Source: Thermodesulfobacteriota bacterium
Lineage (GTDB): Bacteria > Desulfobacterota > DSM-4660 > Desulfatiglandales > Desulfatiglandaceae
DNA: 25,042 nucleotides
Assembly (NCBI GenBank): GCA_028278625.1
Contig: JANQDY010000069.1
Coordinates: 1-25,042 of the forward strand
Reading direction: 5' to 3'
Shown: piece after piece, positions 16,412-23,446 of the stretch
How positions within the stretch are numbered: the first letter of the stretch is position 1
Layout: every line of letters starts with the position of its first letter
Notes under the pieces: generated by a model
Databases searched by the model: none
The model's input: the letters and a program-made list of their open reading frames with translations, nothing else
Told to the model about the DNA's origin: nothing
Position numbers and translations under genes: made by a program

Positions 16412-17522
16412 ACTTGTAATCGGTGATCTGGCCCCCCTTGACGGTCCATCTGCCGTAGGTGGCGCCCACATCACCGTTTGCATCGAAGGTCTTGTCGCCG
16501 GTGACCCCCATATAGCCCTTGCTGCCGTTTATCAAGGCGTTCCTTATATCATCGGAGGACATGGATTTTGCCGCTTTCAGGGCCTTGGCGGTCAATCTGA
16601 CCATATCATAGTTATATTCACCGAAAATGGGTGTCTTTTGACCCGGATATTTTTTGTCCCACGCGGCCTTGAACGCCTTATACTCGGAGGTATCCTGTGA
16701 GAAGGTGGGGTATGTTCCGATCACCCCTTCCGAAGCCTTGCCCGCGAGCTTGACCATTTTGGGTGATTTGGCGGCTGAGCCCATGAGCCACTGCACCTCC
16801 AGTCCGGTCTCATAGGCCTGCTTGAGCATGGTGGCGCCCTCCTTGATGTAGGTGAGGTTCACCACCGCCTTGGGGGCGCTCTTCTTGATGCGCAGAATCT
16901 CACTACGATAATCGGTCTTCCCCTCATCATAGGCAAAATCGTCCACCAATTTCCCTCCACGCGCAAGGAACGCCTCCCTGAAGACATCGGCCAGGCCCAC
17001 GCCCCAATCATTGTTGATATAGGTGAGGACCACCTCCTTGTAATTCAAACTGTCCGTCAGTTCCGCCACACCCTTTCCCTGCAGAAGATCCGACGGGAAG
17101 ACCCGGAAAACATAGGAACCGCATTTTCTGATGGCCGCGGCCGCACTCTCCGCGGCGATCAGGATCACCTTGTTCTGCTGGGCGATGGGGCAGACCGCCA
17201 GGAAGTTGGAGCTGGCCGCGGGTCCGAAAATGAGCGGCAGCTTGTGAATGGTGATGAGCTTCTGAATGGCTGAGACAGATCCCTTTGACGTGGAATTGTT
17301 GTCCTCAAAGATGATCTTCATGGGTTTCCCGTTGATCCCCCCTGATGCGTTGACTTCATCGAGGGCCAGGAGCATGGCCTTTTGGAATCCTTCCCCGTAA
17401 ACCGCCAGCTTTCCCGTGAGCGGCGTCACCGCCCCGACCGACACTTCGCCAGATTCCGATGCAATACCAACACCGCCGAAAAGTAGACAGAGACCCAATA
17501 ACGCGAAAATGACCTTTTTCAT
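16410..17522 (-). CDS. Branched-chain amino acid-type ABC transporter substrate-binding protein (LivJ/LivK type)
   Basis: ATG 17522 follows a strong AAAGGAGG and yields 370 residues with a signal peptide (MKKVIFALLGLCLLFGGVGI, cleavage near IAS-ES). The frame continues upstream through the promoter and should not be used. The mature protein is a periplasmic binding protein of the type-I fold (Peripla_BP_6): VGAVTPLTGKLAVYGEGF at the N-terminal lobe, GGINGKPMKIIFEDN, then LIFGPAASSNFLAVCPIAQQ and ESAAAAI at the ligand cleft, and VLTYINNDWGVGLADVF at the second lobe. It captures the ligand and presents it to LivHM. Related proteins bind Leu/Ile/Val but also amides, urea or aromatic acids. With an amidase at the end of the same run, an amide ligand is possible (inference). 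First gene of the operon. Confidence 0.93.
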   Translation of the reverse strand: MKKVIFALLGLCLLFGGVGIASESGEVSVGAVTPLTGKLAVYGEGFQKAMLLALDEVNASGGINGKPMKIIFEDNNSTSKGSVSAIQKLITIHKLPLIFGPAASSNFLAVCPIAQQNKVILIAAESAAAAIRKCGSYVFRVFPSDLLQGKGVAELTDSLNYKEVVLTYINNDWGVGLADVFREAFLARGGKLVDDFAYDEGKTDYRSEILRIKKSAPKAVVNLTYIKEGATMLKQAYETGLEVQWLMGSAAKSPKMVKLAGKASEGVIGTYPTFSQDTSEYKAFKAAWDKKYPGQKTPIFGEYNYDMVRLTAKALKAAKSMSSDDIRNALINGSKGYMGVTGDKTFDANGDVGATYGRWTVKGGQITDYK

Positions 17523-17600
17523 AAAAACCCTCCTTTTTGATGCGTAACGCCTACCTAGTTCATGGATACCGCTTAAGCCGCCGAAACCATACAATCCGGC

Positions 17601-17629
17601 AATATATTCAAGCTGGATGCGTCCGTCAA
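17601..17629 (-). promoter_or_regulatory. Sigma70-like promoter of the liv operon
   Basis: On the minus strand TTGACG (17629-17624), a 17-base spacer and TATATT (17606-17601) match the consensus closely. The predicted start lies near 17594, giving a leader of about 70 bases before the AAAGGAGG and ATG at 17522. Confidence 0.6.
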
Positions 17630-17773
17630 TAGGACACTTGAATCGCACCAGTTCTATCGTATGCACGGCAATCGCATGTCACGATGGCTTTGATGATACC
17701 GGCGGCAGATCGGTGCAGGCTCTGGATATTCACCGTTCAGCAAGGATCAAACCGCAGACCTTCGCCAAGCGCT

Positions 17774-19282
17774 CTATTCCTCGGACGGTGGGTTTCGGTA
17801 GACGAACCTCACATAGATACAGGTGATATTCCCTTTGGGTTCGCTGCCTGTTGAGTATTTGAATGCGGCGCCCGGGACCTCGTAGTTTATGGCCCTGAGC
17901 GTCGTGTGGGCGCCGAGTCCCCATCCGGCTCTGTTTCCCATCCACTCGGTTTCATGCCGGGAACTGAAGAAACGAATCGTGTGGAGGCCGCCTCTCGTAT
18001 TGTCTCTGGTGGTAAAGCCAAAACCGAACCCGTTAAAACAGTCGCCCTCCGGTCTGATGATGTCACTGTGAAGCACGCCCCCGTTGGGATTTCCGATGAA
18101 CGGTCCCTGGAAGCCGTCCGAGTACTCCAATTGAAGCCCGTCGATGGCGTTGTATTCGCGGACAAAAATTCGATAAAGGGTCCCTTCCTGATCCTCATTG
18201 TGCAATACCCACTCCGGGTTGCTGACGGTTACCGATTTCCGCTTTTCCCCCTGGAGCGTATGGTATGCAACCGGTCCCACCGTGATGGTTCTAAGGTCGG
18301 GATGCACCCTGTATGACCGCTCTCCGGCGTCCGGGTGGCTGTCCTCCGGAAGCATCCGGCACAAAATGGTGACACAACCCATGATTTCGTCGGCAAACAG
18401 AAGGGTCTCCCTGGTCATAACCATGTTGCGCGCCTGATCAATTTCCGGTTTCCAGTATTCCTTAATGGAATTATTTCTTGCGATGAATTTCACATACGGT
18501 TGGTCCGAATAGTATCTGTCAATCAACTGACCAAAAGAGTCTTTTACGATCCCGGCCGACCGCCAGTGTTTTTCTTCAAACAGGCTTCTTCTGTATTTCG
18601 CCCACCTGTCCATCAGACTCTCCTGGACCCTGGTGCCATCACGGTCATGGCCGTAGAAATACCGGATGTAATCATCGTAGAATTCAAGCAGTTCTTTCAG
18701 CCACATGGGGTCCCGGTTCATGGCCCGGGGATACAGCTTGTCTCCGTACTCATATCTTTCCCGAAGAAGGGAGATGTGGATGGCGGCCAGGGTAACCGCT
18801 ATGGGCGCCAGTTGTGCATCGTGTTCCTTGTCGTTGGTGATCTTGTAAAACAGACTGACCGCCCCCGCCAGACAAACGGTAAGATAATTTCCCTTCTCCG
18901 TGAGCCTTTCCGTTTCAGAATAGGATTTGATGTTTCGTTGCAGTGCCTCCAGTTCGGCCTGGCGCTCCCGGAGTATGTTCTTCGTGATTTCTCGATCAAT
19001 GGTACGTTCCACATCCTCCTGGATCAACTTCCAGATGTCGCGACGGGACTTGGGCCAGAGAAGGTCCACCATAATGGCTGCAACCGCACCCACCTTAACG
19101 GGGAGAAACCGCGTCCCATCTATTATCAGGTTCCTGATCCGGCCATGCCATGATTCCACCTGCTCGTTCAATACCCATGGCCCTTCCTGGGTGCCTTCCC
19201 AATCCCCACCGTCGCACCCGACCAGAAAGGACAAAATCAAAAGGGGCGCCACCATACGCCTGATGCGGTTTCCGTATTTCAT
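17774..19282 (-). CDS. Cry delta-endotoxin domain-I-like lipoprotein with C-terminal beta-prism/lectin-like region
   Basis: The 502-residue protein starts with a lipoprotein signal (LILSFLVGC, lipobox Cys23). Residues about 50-315 are helical and follow the order of the Cry toxin N-terminal pore-forming domain. LLWPKSRRDIWKLIQEDVER (74-93) is like the FWP-x-W-x-I-x-VE-LI helix. The segment at 157-182, with HISLLRERYEYG, resembles conserved Cry block 1 (helix 5, NLHLLLLRDA-x-x-YG). RWAKYRRSLFEEK is like helix 6, and ARNMVMT to LCRMLPEDSHP (285-317) is like the domain-end MT-x-VLD-x-VALFP. Residues about 370-495 contain AIDGLQLEYSDG, GGLHTIRFFSSRH and a terminal ITCIYVRFVY, suggesting a jacalin/beta-prism-like fold, the fold also used by Cry domain II. 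No domain III follows. If correct it is a surface- or membrane-anchored pore-forming protein. The start has a weak ribosome site; it has its own promoter. Confidence 0.6.
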   Translation of the reverse strand: MKYGNRIRRMVAPLLILSFLVGCDGGDWEGTQEGPWVLNEQVESWHGRIRNLIIDGTRFLPVKVGAVAAIMVDLLWPKSRRDIWKLIQEDVERTIDREITKNILRERQAELEALQRNIKSYSETERLTEKGNYLTVCLAGAVSLFYKITNDKEHDAQLAPIAVTLAAIHISLLRERYEYGDKLYPRAMNRDPMWLKELLEFYDDYIRYFYGHDRDGTRVQESLMDRWAKYRRSLFEEKHWRSAGIVKDSFGQLIDRYYSDQPYVKFIARNNSIKEYWKPEIDQARNMVMTRETLLFADEIMGCVTILCRMLPEDSHPDAGERSYRVHPDLRTITVGPVAYHTLQGEKRKSVTVSNPEWVLHNEDQEGTLYRIFVREYNAIDGLQLEYSDGFQGPFIGNPNGGVLHSDIIRPEGDCFNGFGFGFTTRDNTRGGLHTIRFFSSRHETEWMGNRAGWGLGAHTTLRAINYEVPGAAFKYSTGSEPKGNITCIYVRFVYRNPPSEE

Positions 19283-19301
19283 GATTGCGGTATCACCATT
19301 T

Positions 19302-19316
19302 ATAACATGTTGTTAT
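19302..19316. promoter_or_regulatory. Palindrome in the leader of the endotoxin-like gene, possible operator
   Basis: ATAACA and TGTTAT flank a 3-base centre, giving a perfect 6-bp dyad. It lies between the predicted transcription start (about 19331) and the ATG at 19282, a position suited to repressor binding. No adjacent regulator gene is seen, so the operator role is inference. Confidence 0.35.
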
Positions 19317-19337
19317 CATAATCTTTTTTGATCGAAA

Positions 19338-19366
19338 CATATAGCCGAAACAGGCCCGTGTGTCAA
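19338..19366 (-). promoter_or_regulatory. Sigma70-like promoter of the endotoxin-like gene
   Basis: On the minus strand a perfect TTGACA (19366-19361), a 17-base spacer and TATATG (19343-19338) lie about 55 bases upstream of the ATG. It is one of the best promoter matches in the window. Confidence 0.55.
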
Positions 19367-19553
19367 TCACAATTGAACCTCGAAATACGTTGAACTGCTA
19401 TTAAGAATGAACGCGTCATCCGTTTTGAACCCCATGGATTTTCAGGGTCATGTTTGTCCCTATGTCCGGGGACTCCTGAAAAACTCCTCGACCACTTTTT
19501 TTATATCCTGATCCACGCTATCGGTGGGCATTGGGTTGGGCCGGTCTCCGGGA

Positions 19554-20357
19554 TTACCGCCAGCGGCTCATGATCTTCTCCATGGTGCCATCTTCCTTCA
19601 TCTCTTTGAGTGTGGCGTCGATTTTGTCGTTCTTCTTCCGCAACGTGGACTTTCTGGAGATGCAGAGAGAGAACTCGGTTTCCTCGATAACAACGGGAAG
19701 CTCTACAACCTTGCCTTTCAAGTTAAGCTGGGCCAGGTAGTAGTTGACAATCTCCGGGGTGGATATGAAGACATCACCACGCTTGGCAGCCAGCATTTTG
19801 AGAGCCAGTTCAAGTTTTGCCACATAATCAACTTTGAGACCTGCTTCGTCTACCAAGCGTCTCTTGGCCCAACCATCGCCGAGGTAACCCAGGATGCGAT
19901 AAGGCTTCAGTTCTTTCAGATGCTTGATTTTGCCGATTTCTTTCTCTTTGGGGTTGCCTCGGTAAGTGTACATCTTCTTCTGCATGATGATCAACGGTTC
20001 TTGGCAGGGAATGATTGTCCTGAGGCGTAGCGGGGTGGGAGTGGAAATGTAGGCATCGTCCCTGCCCATATCCACCTCCATCTGAGCACGCTTCCAGGGA
20101 TACTGGGTGTAGACCACGTTGTACCCCAGGCGTTTGTTGAGCAGTTCTTCGCAGATATCGATAAAGATGCCCTTTGCCTCTTTAGTGGTCGGATCGTACC
20201 AGTGGAACGGACGGTAATCATCGTGAGACAGGCGAAAGACCTTTCCCTCCGCCTGAATGGGGACCTGCATGAACAGCATGAGAAGCGCTGATACGAGCGG
20301 CAGAAGACGAAGTGGCCTGGAACCGGGCGTTACGGTCATTATGCTGAGGCGTTTCAT
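19554..20357 (-). CDS. Orphan family-3 periplasmic solute-binding protein
   Basis: The 267-residue product has a long positively charged N-region followed by a hydrophobic core (LLPLVSALLMLFMQV) and cleavage near IQA-EG, so it is exported. The mature part matches bacterial solute-binding protein family 3 in its divergent form, with DDYRPFHWYDPTTKEAKGIF at the first lobe and GIFIDICEELL. VVYTQYPWKRAQMEVDMG shows the YPWKRAQ motif seen in many stand-alone proteins of this family, and YRILGYLGDGWAKRRLVDEA lies at the hinge. No ABC permease or ATPase adjoins it, so a signalling or scavenging receptor role is possible. ATG 20357 has no clear Shine-Dalgarno; Met7 (20339) is an alternative. It has its own promoter. 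Confidence 0.85.
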   Translation of the reverse strand: MKRLSIMTVTPGSRPLRLLPLVSALLMLFMQVPIQAEGKVFRLSHDDYRPFHWYDPTTKEAKGIFIDICEELLNKRLGYNVVYTQYPWKRAQMEVDMGRDDAYISTPTPLRLRTIIPCQEPLIIMQKKMYTYRGNPKEKEIGKIKHLKELKPYRILGYLGDGWAKRRLVDEAGLKVDYVAKLELALKMLAAKRGDVFISTPEIVNYYLAQLNLKGKVVELPVVIEETEFSLCISRKSTLRKKNDKIDATLKEMKEDGTMEKIMSRWR

Positions 20358-20428
20358 GGTGTTTTGTCTAATGATTTCAGTTTTGTCAGGATGTTTAGGG
20401 AGATCAGATATTCCTTTTTTCGGTAAAG

Positions 20429-20457
20429 AGTATAGGAAGCCCCGGCTTGCGGGTCAA
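20429..20457 (-). promoter_or_regulatory. Sigma70-like promoter of the orphan binding protein
   Basis: On the minus strand TTGACC (20457-20452), a 17-base spacer and TATACT (20434-20429) form a near-consensus promoter, with a predicted leader of about 64 bases to ATG 20357. Confidence 0.55.
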
Positions 20458-20795
20458 GAGAAAGGAAACCGTCCCTTTTTGTCCTGAACGGAACTTGATC
20501 TGACAGTGGTCGGAATCTTCCGGGGCTATTTCAAGTCCCCTCTACCGTCTCATCGCCGGCAGCATGGCTTTGGGAAAGACGGTCAACTACACAAATCTTT
20601 TCACAAAGGGCTAAGGATGATGGTTTCTTTTAAGAGGCGGTTTGCCCGAGCATCACCCCGCGCTGCAAGTTAACCCACGATGTGTCGATGCTTTTTTTGT
20701 TGTTTTGGCCCCATTATTGACGATAATGAAAAAGATCCAAATGATGAAGGACCCAAATTCTCGACCCAAGGCAAATAGAAGATGGAGATGCTGCT
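20458..20795. other. Intergenic region without a recognisable gene
   Basis: I find no convincing coding frame, RNA or repeat in these 338 bases. One plus-strand frame from about 20499 to 20669 stays open for nearly 60 codons, but its translation is rich in Arg, Ser and His and resembles nothing I know. The 3' part must hold the promoter of the AI-2E transporter gene; a weak TTGTTT-N16-GATAAT lies near 20701-20728. Its ribosome site is GGAG, eight bases before ATG 20796. Confidence 0.5.
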
Positions 20796-21923
20796 ATGGA
20801 ACTTTCAGATAGATCTTTAACGGAGAAGAGTCTTCTGGCAGCGACGCTGGAGACAACCATTCACGTGGGACTCGTGCTGCTGCTTCTATTCTGGTGTTTT
20901 AAAATTGCGCAGCCGTTCATCCAGATTTTTGTGTGGGGAATGATCATTGCCATCGCAGTATTTCCAGCGTACCGTCGCTTTGAAACGGCCCTTAGGGGGC
21001 GCAGAAAGCTGGCGGCGGTCCTGATTACCTTGCTGCTTCTTTTGGTCATAATCGTTCCCTGTGTGCTGTTCTCCGCATCTCTCGTGGATACCGCGGAGAA
21101 ACTCTCAGCGGGTATTTCAGAAGGATCGCTTCGCGTTCCCAAACCGCCCGATGAAATTAAGTCCTGGCCCGTCGTCGGCGAGAAACTGCATGATTTCTGG
21201 CACCTTTCCTATGTTAATCTCACCGCTGCGGTGCTTAAAGTGGCGCCCCATTTAAAAACATTGGCTCTCTGGATGCTCAATGCGGCTGCGGGTGCCGGTT
21301 TCGGGGTTCTGAGTTTTGTCATTTCAATCCTTATTTCAGGCGTTCTCCTGGCCAATGGGGAACGTGGTACCCGTATCGCCCTGGCGATTGCCGCCCGTCT
21401 GGCGGGCGAGCGGGGTCCTGAACTCGTGAACCTCTCCAAGGCCACCGTTCGAAGCGTTGCCCGCGGTATTTTGGGCGTGGCCATGATCCAAGCAATCCTC
21501 GGCGGATTGGGATGCCTTGTGGCGGGTGTTCCAGCGGCGGGTCTATGGGCCCTGCTGATTCTGATTCTTGCAGTCGTTCAACTGCCAACTTTCATCGTTC
21601 TGGCGCCAATTGTGGTTTACGTGTTTTATATGAACAGCCTGGTTCCAGCCATATTGTTTGCCGCCTGGAGCCTTTTTGTGGGCGGTTGTGACTCTTTCTT
21701 GAAACCGGTCCTTATGGGCCGGGGCGTTGATGTGCCGATGTTGGTGGTTTTTATCGGTGCTATCGGCGGATTCATATTAAGCGGAATTATTGGTCTTTTT
21801 ATCGGTGCAATCATTCTCTCGCTGGGATATAAGCTCTTTGAGGCTTGGTTGAAAGACAGTGCCCAGCGGACTGAAGAACCTCAAAACGACAGTCGTTCGA
21901 CGTTACATTCCAGCAGTTTGTAG
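20796..21923 (+). CDS. AI-2E family transporter (PF01594-type membrane protein)
   Basis: The 375-residue protein has about eight hydrophobic segments in the AI-2E exporter/permease layout. There are two N-terminal helices (VGLVLLLLFWCFKIAQPFIQ and VWGMIIAIAVFPAYRRFE), then a charged RGRRKLAA loop, then LLLLLVIIVPCVLF, and a soluble region at about 90-150. The second half has SVARGILGVAMIQAILGGLG, then the signature DSFLKPVLMGRGVDVPMLVV and IGAIGGFILSGIIGLFIGA. Members are reported as exporters of autoinducer-2, as Na+/H+ antiporters, or with unknown substrate, so quorum signalling should not be assumed. No luxS or lsr genes are present. It stands alone on the plus strand, with GGAG upstream of ATG and a stop at TAG 21921. 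Confidence 0.9.
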   Translation: MELSDRSLTEKSLLAATLETTIHVGLVLLLLFWCFKIAQPFIQIFVWGMIIAIAVFPAYRRFETALRGRRKLAAVLITLLLLLVIIVPCVLFSASLVDTAEKLSAGISEGSLRVPKPPDEIKSWPVVGEKLHDFWHLSYVNLTAAVLKVAPHLKTLALWMLNAAAGAGFGVLSFVISILISGVLLANGERGTRIALAIAARLAGERGPELVNLSKATVRSVARGILGVAMIQAILGGLGCLVAGVPAAGLWALLILILAVVQLPTFIVLAPIVVYVFYMNSLVPAILFAAWSLFVGGCDSFLKPVLMGRGVDVPMLVVFIGAIGGFILSGIIGLFIGAIILSLGYKLFEAWLKDSAQRTEEPQNDSRSTLHSSSL

Positions 21924-21946
21924 ATCTTCGACTCAGGGAATCTCAA

Positions 21947-21969
21947 CTGGGTAAAAGTTCTTAACCCAG
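21947..21969. terminator. Stem-loop between convergent genes
   Basis: CTGGGT (21947-21952) and ACCCAG (21964-21969) form a 6-bp stem with an 11-base loop between the stops of the AI-2E gene and the radical SAM gene. No T-run follows on either strand, so it is only a possible bidirectional terminator. Confidence 0.3.
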
Positions 21970-21993
21970 GACATCTTGCGGTAGTCACTCCGC

Positions 21994-23064
21994 TCAAGAC
22001 TGCGAAGAAACCAAGGGGCAGTTTTTCCCGTGTGTCAAACAGAAATCAGGTATTTCCTTGGCAGTCAAAGATTTTCTGATTTCCACGGCTAAGACGCCAT
22101 TCCAGATATCATTTAGCGAACTCTCGGATAGATTTCCAATTGCGTTATTAGAATAGCAGCAGATGTACGCATTTTTGGTATGTTCTTGTACAAACAAATA
22201 TTTCCAAGGAAATAGGCAAGGAACAGAAATATTAGGCTCGGCCATGGTTTCAATTTCGGATTTTGCAGGTTCCCAGCTTATAACGACGTTTAAACCGAGT
22301 TTTTTTGTTTCCTCCTTTGCGATAAGACCAATCTTACGATATTCATCAAGAGACAACATTTCATCCTGATATTGGAATCGATACCCAAAGTCATTACGCA
22401 CTCCGTAATTCTCCTGTATATCGAACAAGTGTGCAAGGTGTACGCCCCAAACATTTAGTGATTTTGCCATGTGAATAAAATCGATGATTTCGTGTCGGTT
22501 GATCTTCATAACTATAAAGCTCAAGGCGATAGGAGGTATGCTTTCTCCAAATTTTGCCCGATATTGATCAGTGAAATATCTTATGTTATTGATTAGCTTA
22601 TTATAATCTTGCCCGGTTAGCTTGTAATAAATATCTGAAGAGACTGCATTTACAGAAACGAGAAAATCAATATATGAGCCATATTGGATAAGAGTATCCG
22701 CTTTTGAAGGCGTCATCAGAAGCCCATTTGTCGAGAATGCAAATTTCTGGGAGTTTCTCGCGATGTTTTCGACCAGGGGTAGAAAACCTGGATGTGTAAA
22801 CGGTTCACCATAGCTGCAATCAATTATTTTCTCGGTACGATCAATGAATTCCTTATAATCTTCCAAATAGGAAGTATCCATGGATTGATAGCTGTATCCG
22901 TCACCTTTAAGAGAACAAAATATGCAGGGCGGGTTTATATTGCATCTGCCTGTCAAATCAATATTCATATAACGAGGTTTAGACTTTAGGCAGACCACAT
23001 TATTTTCAATTTCGGACAAATTAAGCTCGGTATTACTCTGAACCAGTTCATTTGCATTCATCAT
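21994..23064 (-). CDS. Radical SAM protein with SPASM-like C-terminus
   Basis: The 356-residue protein has the radical SAM cluster motif as TGRCNINPPCIFC, i.e. CX5CX2C with Cys41, Cys47 and Cys50, in place of the usual CX3CX2C. CSYGEPFTHP (a GE-type SAM-binding motif) and AFSTNGLLMT follow as in other members. The C-terminal part has VPCLFPWKYLFVQEH, then AYICCYSNNAIGNLSESSLN, DIWNG, and a final CLTHGKNCP. This resembles a SPASM or twitch domain that binds one or two auxiliary Fe-S clusters. SPASM enzymes modify peptides, proteins or small molecules; no precursor peptide gene is visible nearby. The sequence is much richer in A+T than its neighbours (33-40% GC in the lines counted), suggesting transfer. 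AAGGA precedes two adjacent ATGs (23064 and 23061); the second has better spacing. Confidence 0.85.
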   Translation of the reverse strand: MMNANELVQSNTELNLSEIENNVVCLKSKPRYMNIDLTGRCNINPPCIFCSLKGDGYSYQSMDTSYLEDYKEFIDRTEKIIDCSYGEPFTHPGFLPLVENIARNSQKFAFSTNGLLMTPSKADTLIQYGSYIDFLVSVNAVSSDIYYKLTGQDYNKLINNIRYFTDQYRAKFGESIPPIALSFIVMKINRHEIIDFIHMAKSLNVWGVHLAHLFDIQENYGVRNDFGYRFQYQDEMLSLDEYRKIGLIAKEETKKLGLNVVISWEPAKSEIETMAEPNISVPCLFPWKYLFVQEHTKNAYICCYSNNAIGNLSESSLNDIWNGVLAVEIRKSLTAKEIPDFCLTHGKNCPLVSSQS

Positions 23065-23139
23065 TCAATCCTTTTCATCAACGTCTTTTTCAACATGCCG
23101 AAGAATTCTTGAAACTTTGTCACCGCGTTTCTCAAAACT
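23065..23139 (-). pseudogene. Possible 3' remnant of a gene formerly upstream of the radical SAM gene
   Basis: On the minus strand a frame reads FEKRGDKVSRILRHVEKDVD and ends at TGA 23067-23065. It looks like a natural charged C-terminus and its end carries the AAGGA ribosome site of the radical SAM gene. Upstream the frame runs into the GC-rich junction at about 23140-23168 and then out of phase with the P-loop fragment. I do not recognise the original gene. Confidence 0.25.
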
Positions 23140-23168
23140 CTCCGAACAGGCCGGGCGCCGGCCGGGCA

Positions 23169-23252
23169 TGTCTTGCCAGCACCGGTAGGCATTGTGATGA
23201 TCAGATTCTGGTTGCCCTTGATAAAAGCGCAGGCGGCCAGTGACAAAACCAA
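23169..23252 (-). pseudogene. P-loop ATPase fragment resembling IS21-family helper protein IstB
   Basis: About 28 codons read SLAACAFIKGNQNLIIT followed by MPTGAGKT, a Walker A motif in the context seen in IstB (LA-x-C-x-F/W-I-x-x-x-x-N-L/V-I-I-T-GPTG-x-GKT). Upstream the frame meets a stop. Downstream the sequence turns abruptly into GC-rich DNA and loses the IstB pattern. It is too short to function. A helicase P-loop is the alternative, since Met precedes PTGAGK. Confidence 0.4.
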
Positions 23253-23446
23253 CGAACAGCGATATCAATACGCATTATCGTGAGGCGGACCTTCATCTCG
23301 ACGGTTTCGAGATGGAAGCCATTGCCCGTTTGCTGTTGGTGCTGTTCGGGGGATGGGACCTATTCAATACCGGGAAACCAACCTGAGACACTTTCCCCGC
23401 TGGGATCTGCCCGGCGCATACAACACGGATCGCCTATGCAATGACG

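Noticed and set aside
18335..19153. Long plus-strand frame (272 codons) opposite the endotoxin-like gene
   Set aside because: It lies fully inside the minus-strand lipoprotein gene, which has a signal, promoter and family motifs. The plus-strand translation shows no recognisable domain.
20796..21923. Quorum-sensing (autoinducer-2) system
   Set aside because: Only an AI-2E-family membrane protein is present, with no luxS, lsr or luxPQ genes; the family name does not establish autoinducer-2 transport.
23240..23386. Short plus-strand frame from GTG 23240, about 48 codons, containing HLDGFEMEAIARLLL
   Set aside because: The composition looks protein-like, but it overlaps the P-loop remnant, has no clear ribosome site and matches no family I know. 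Too weak to list as a gene.
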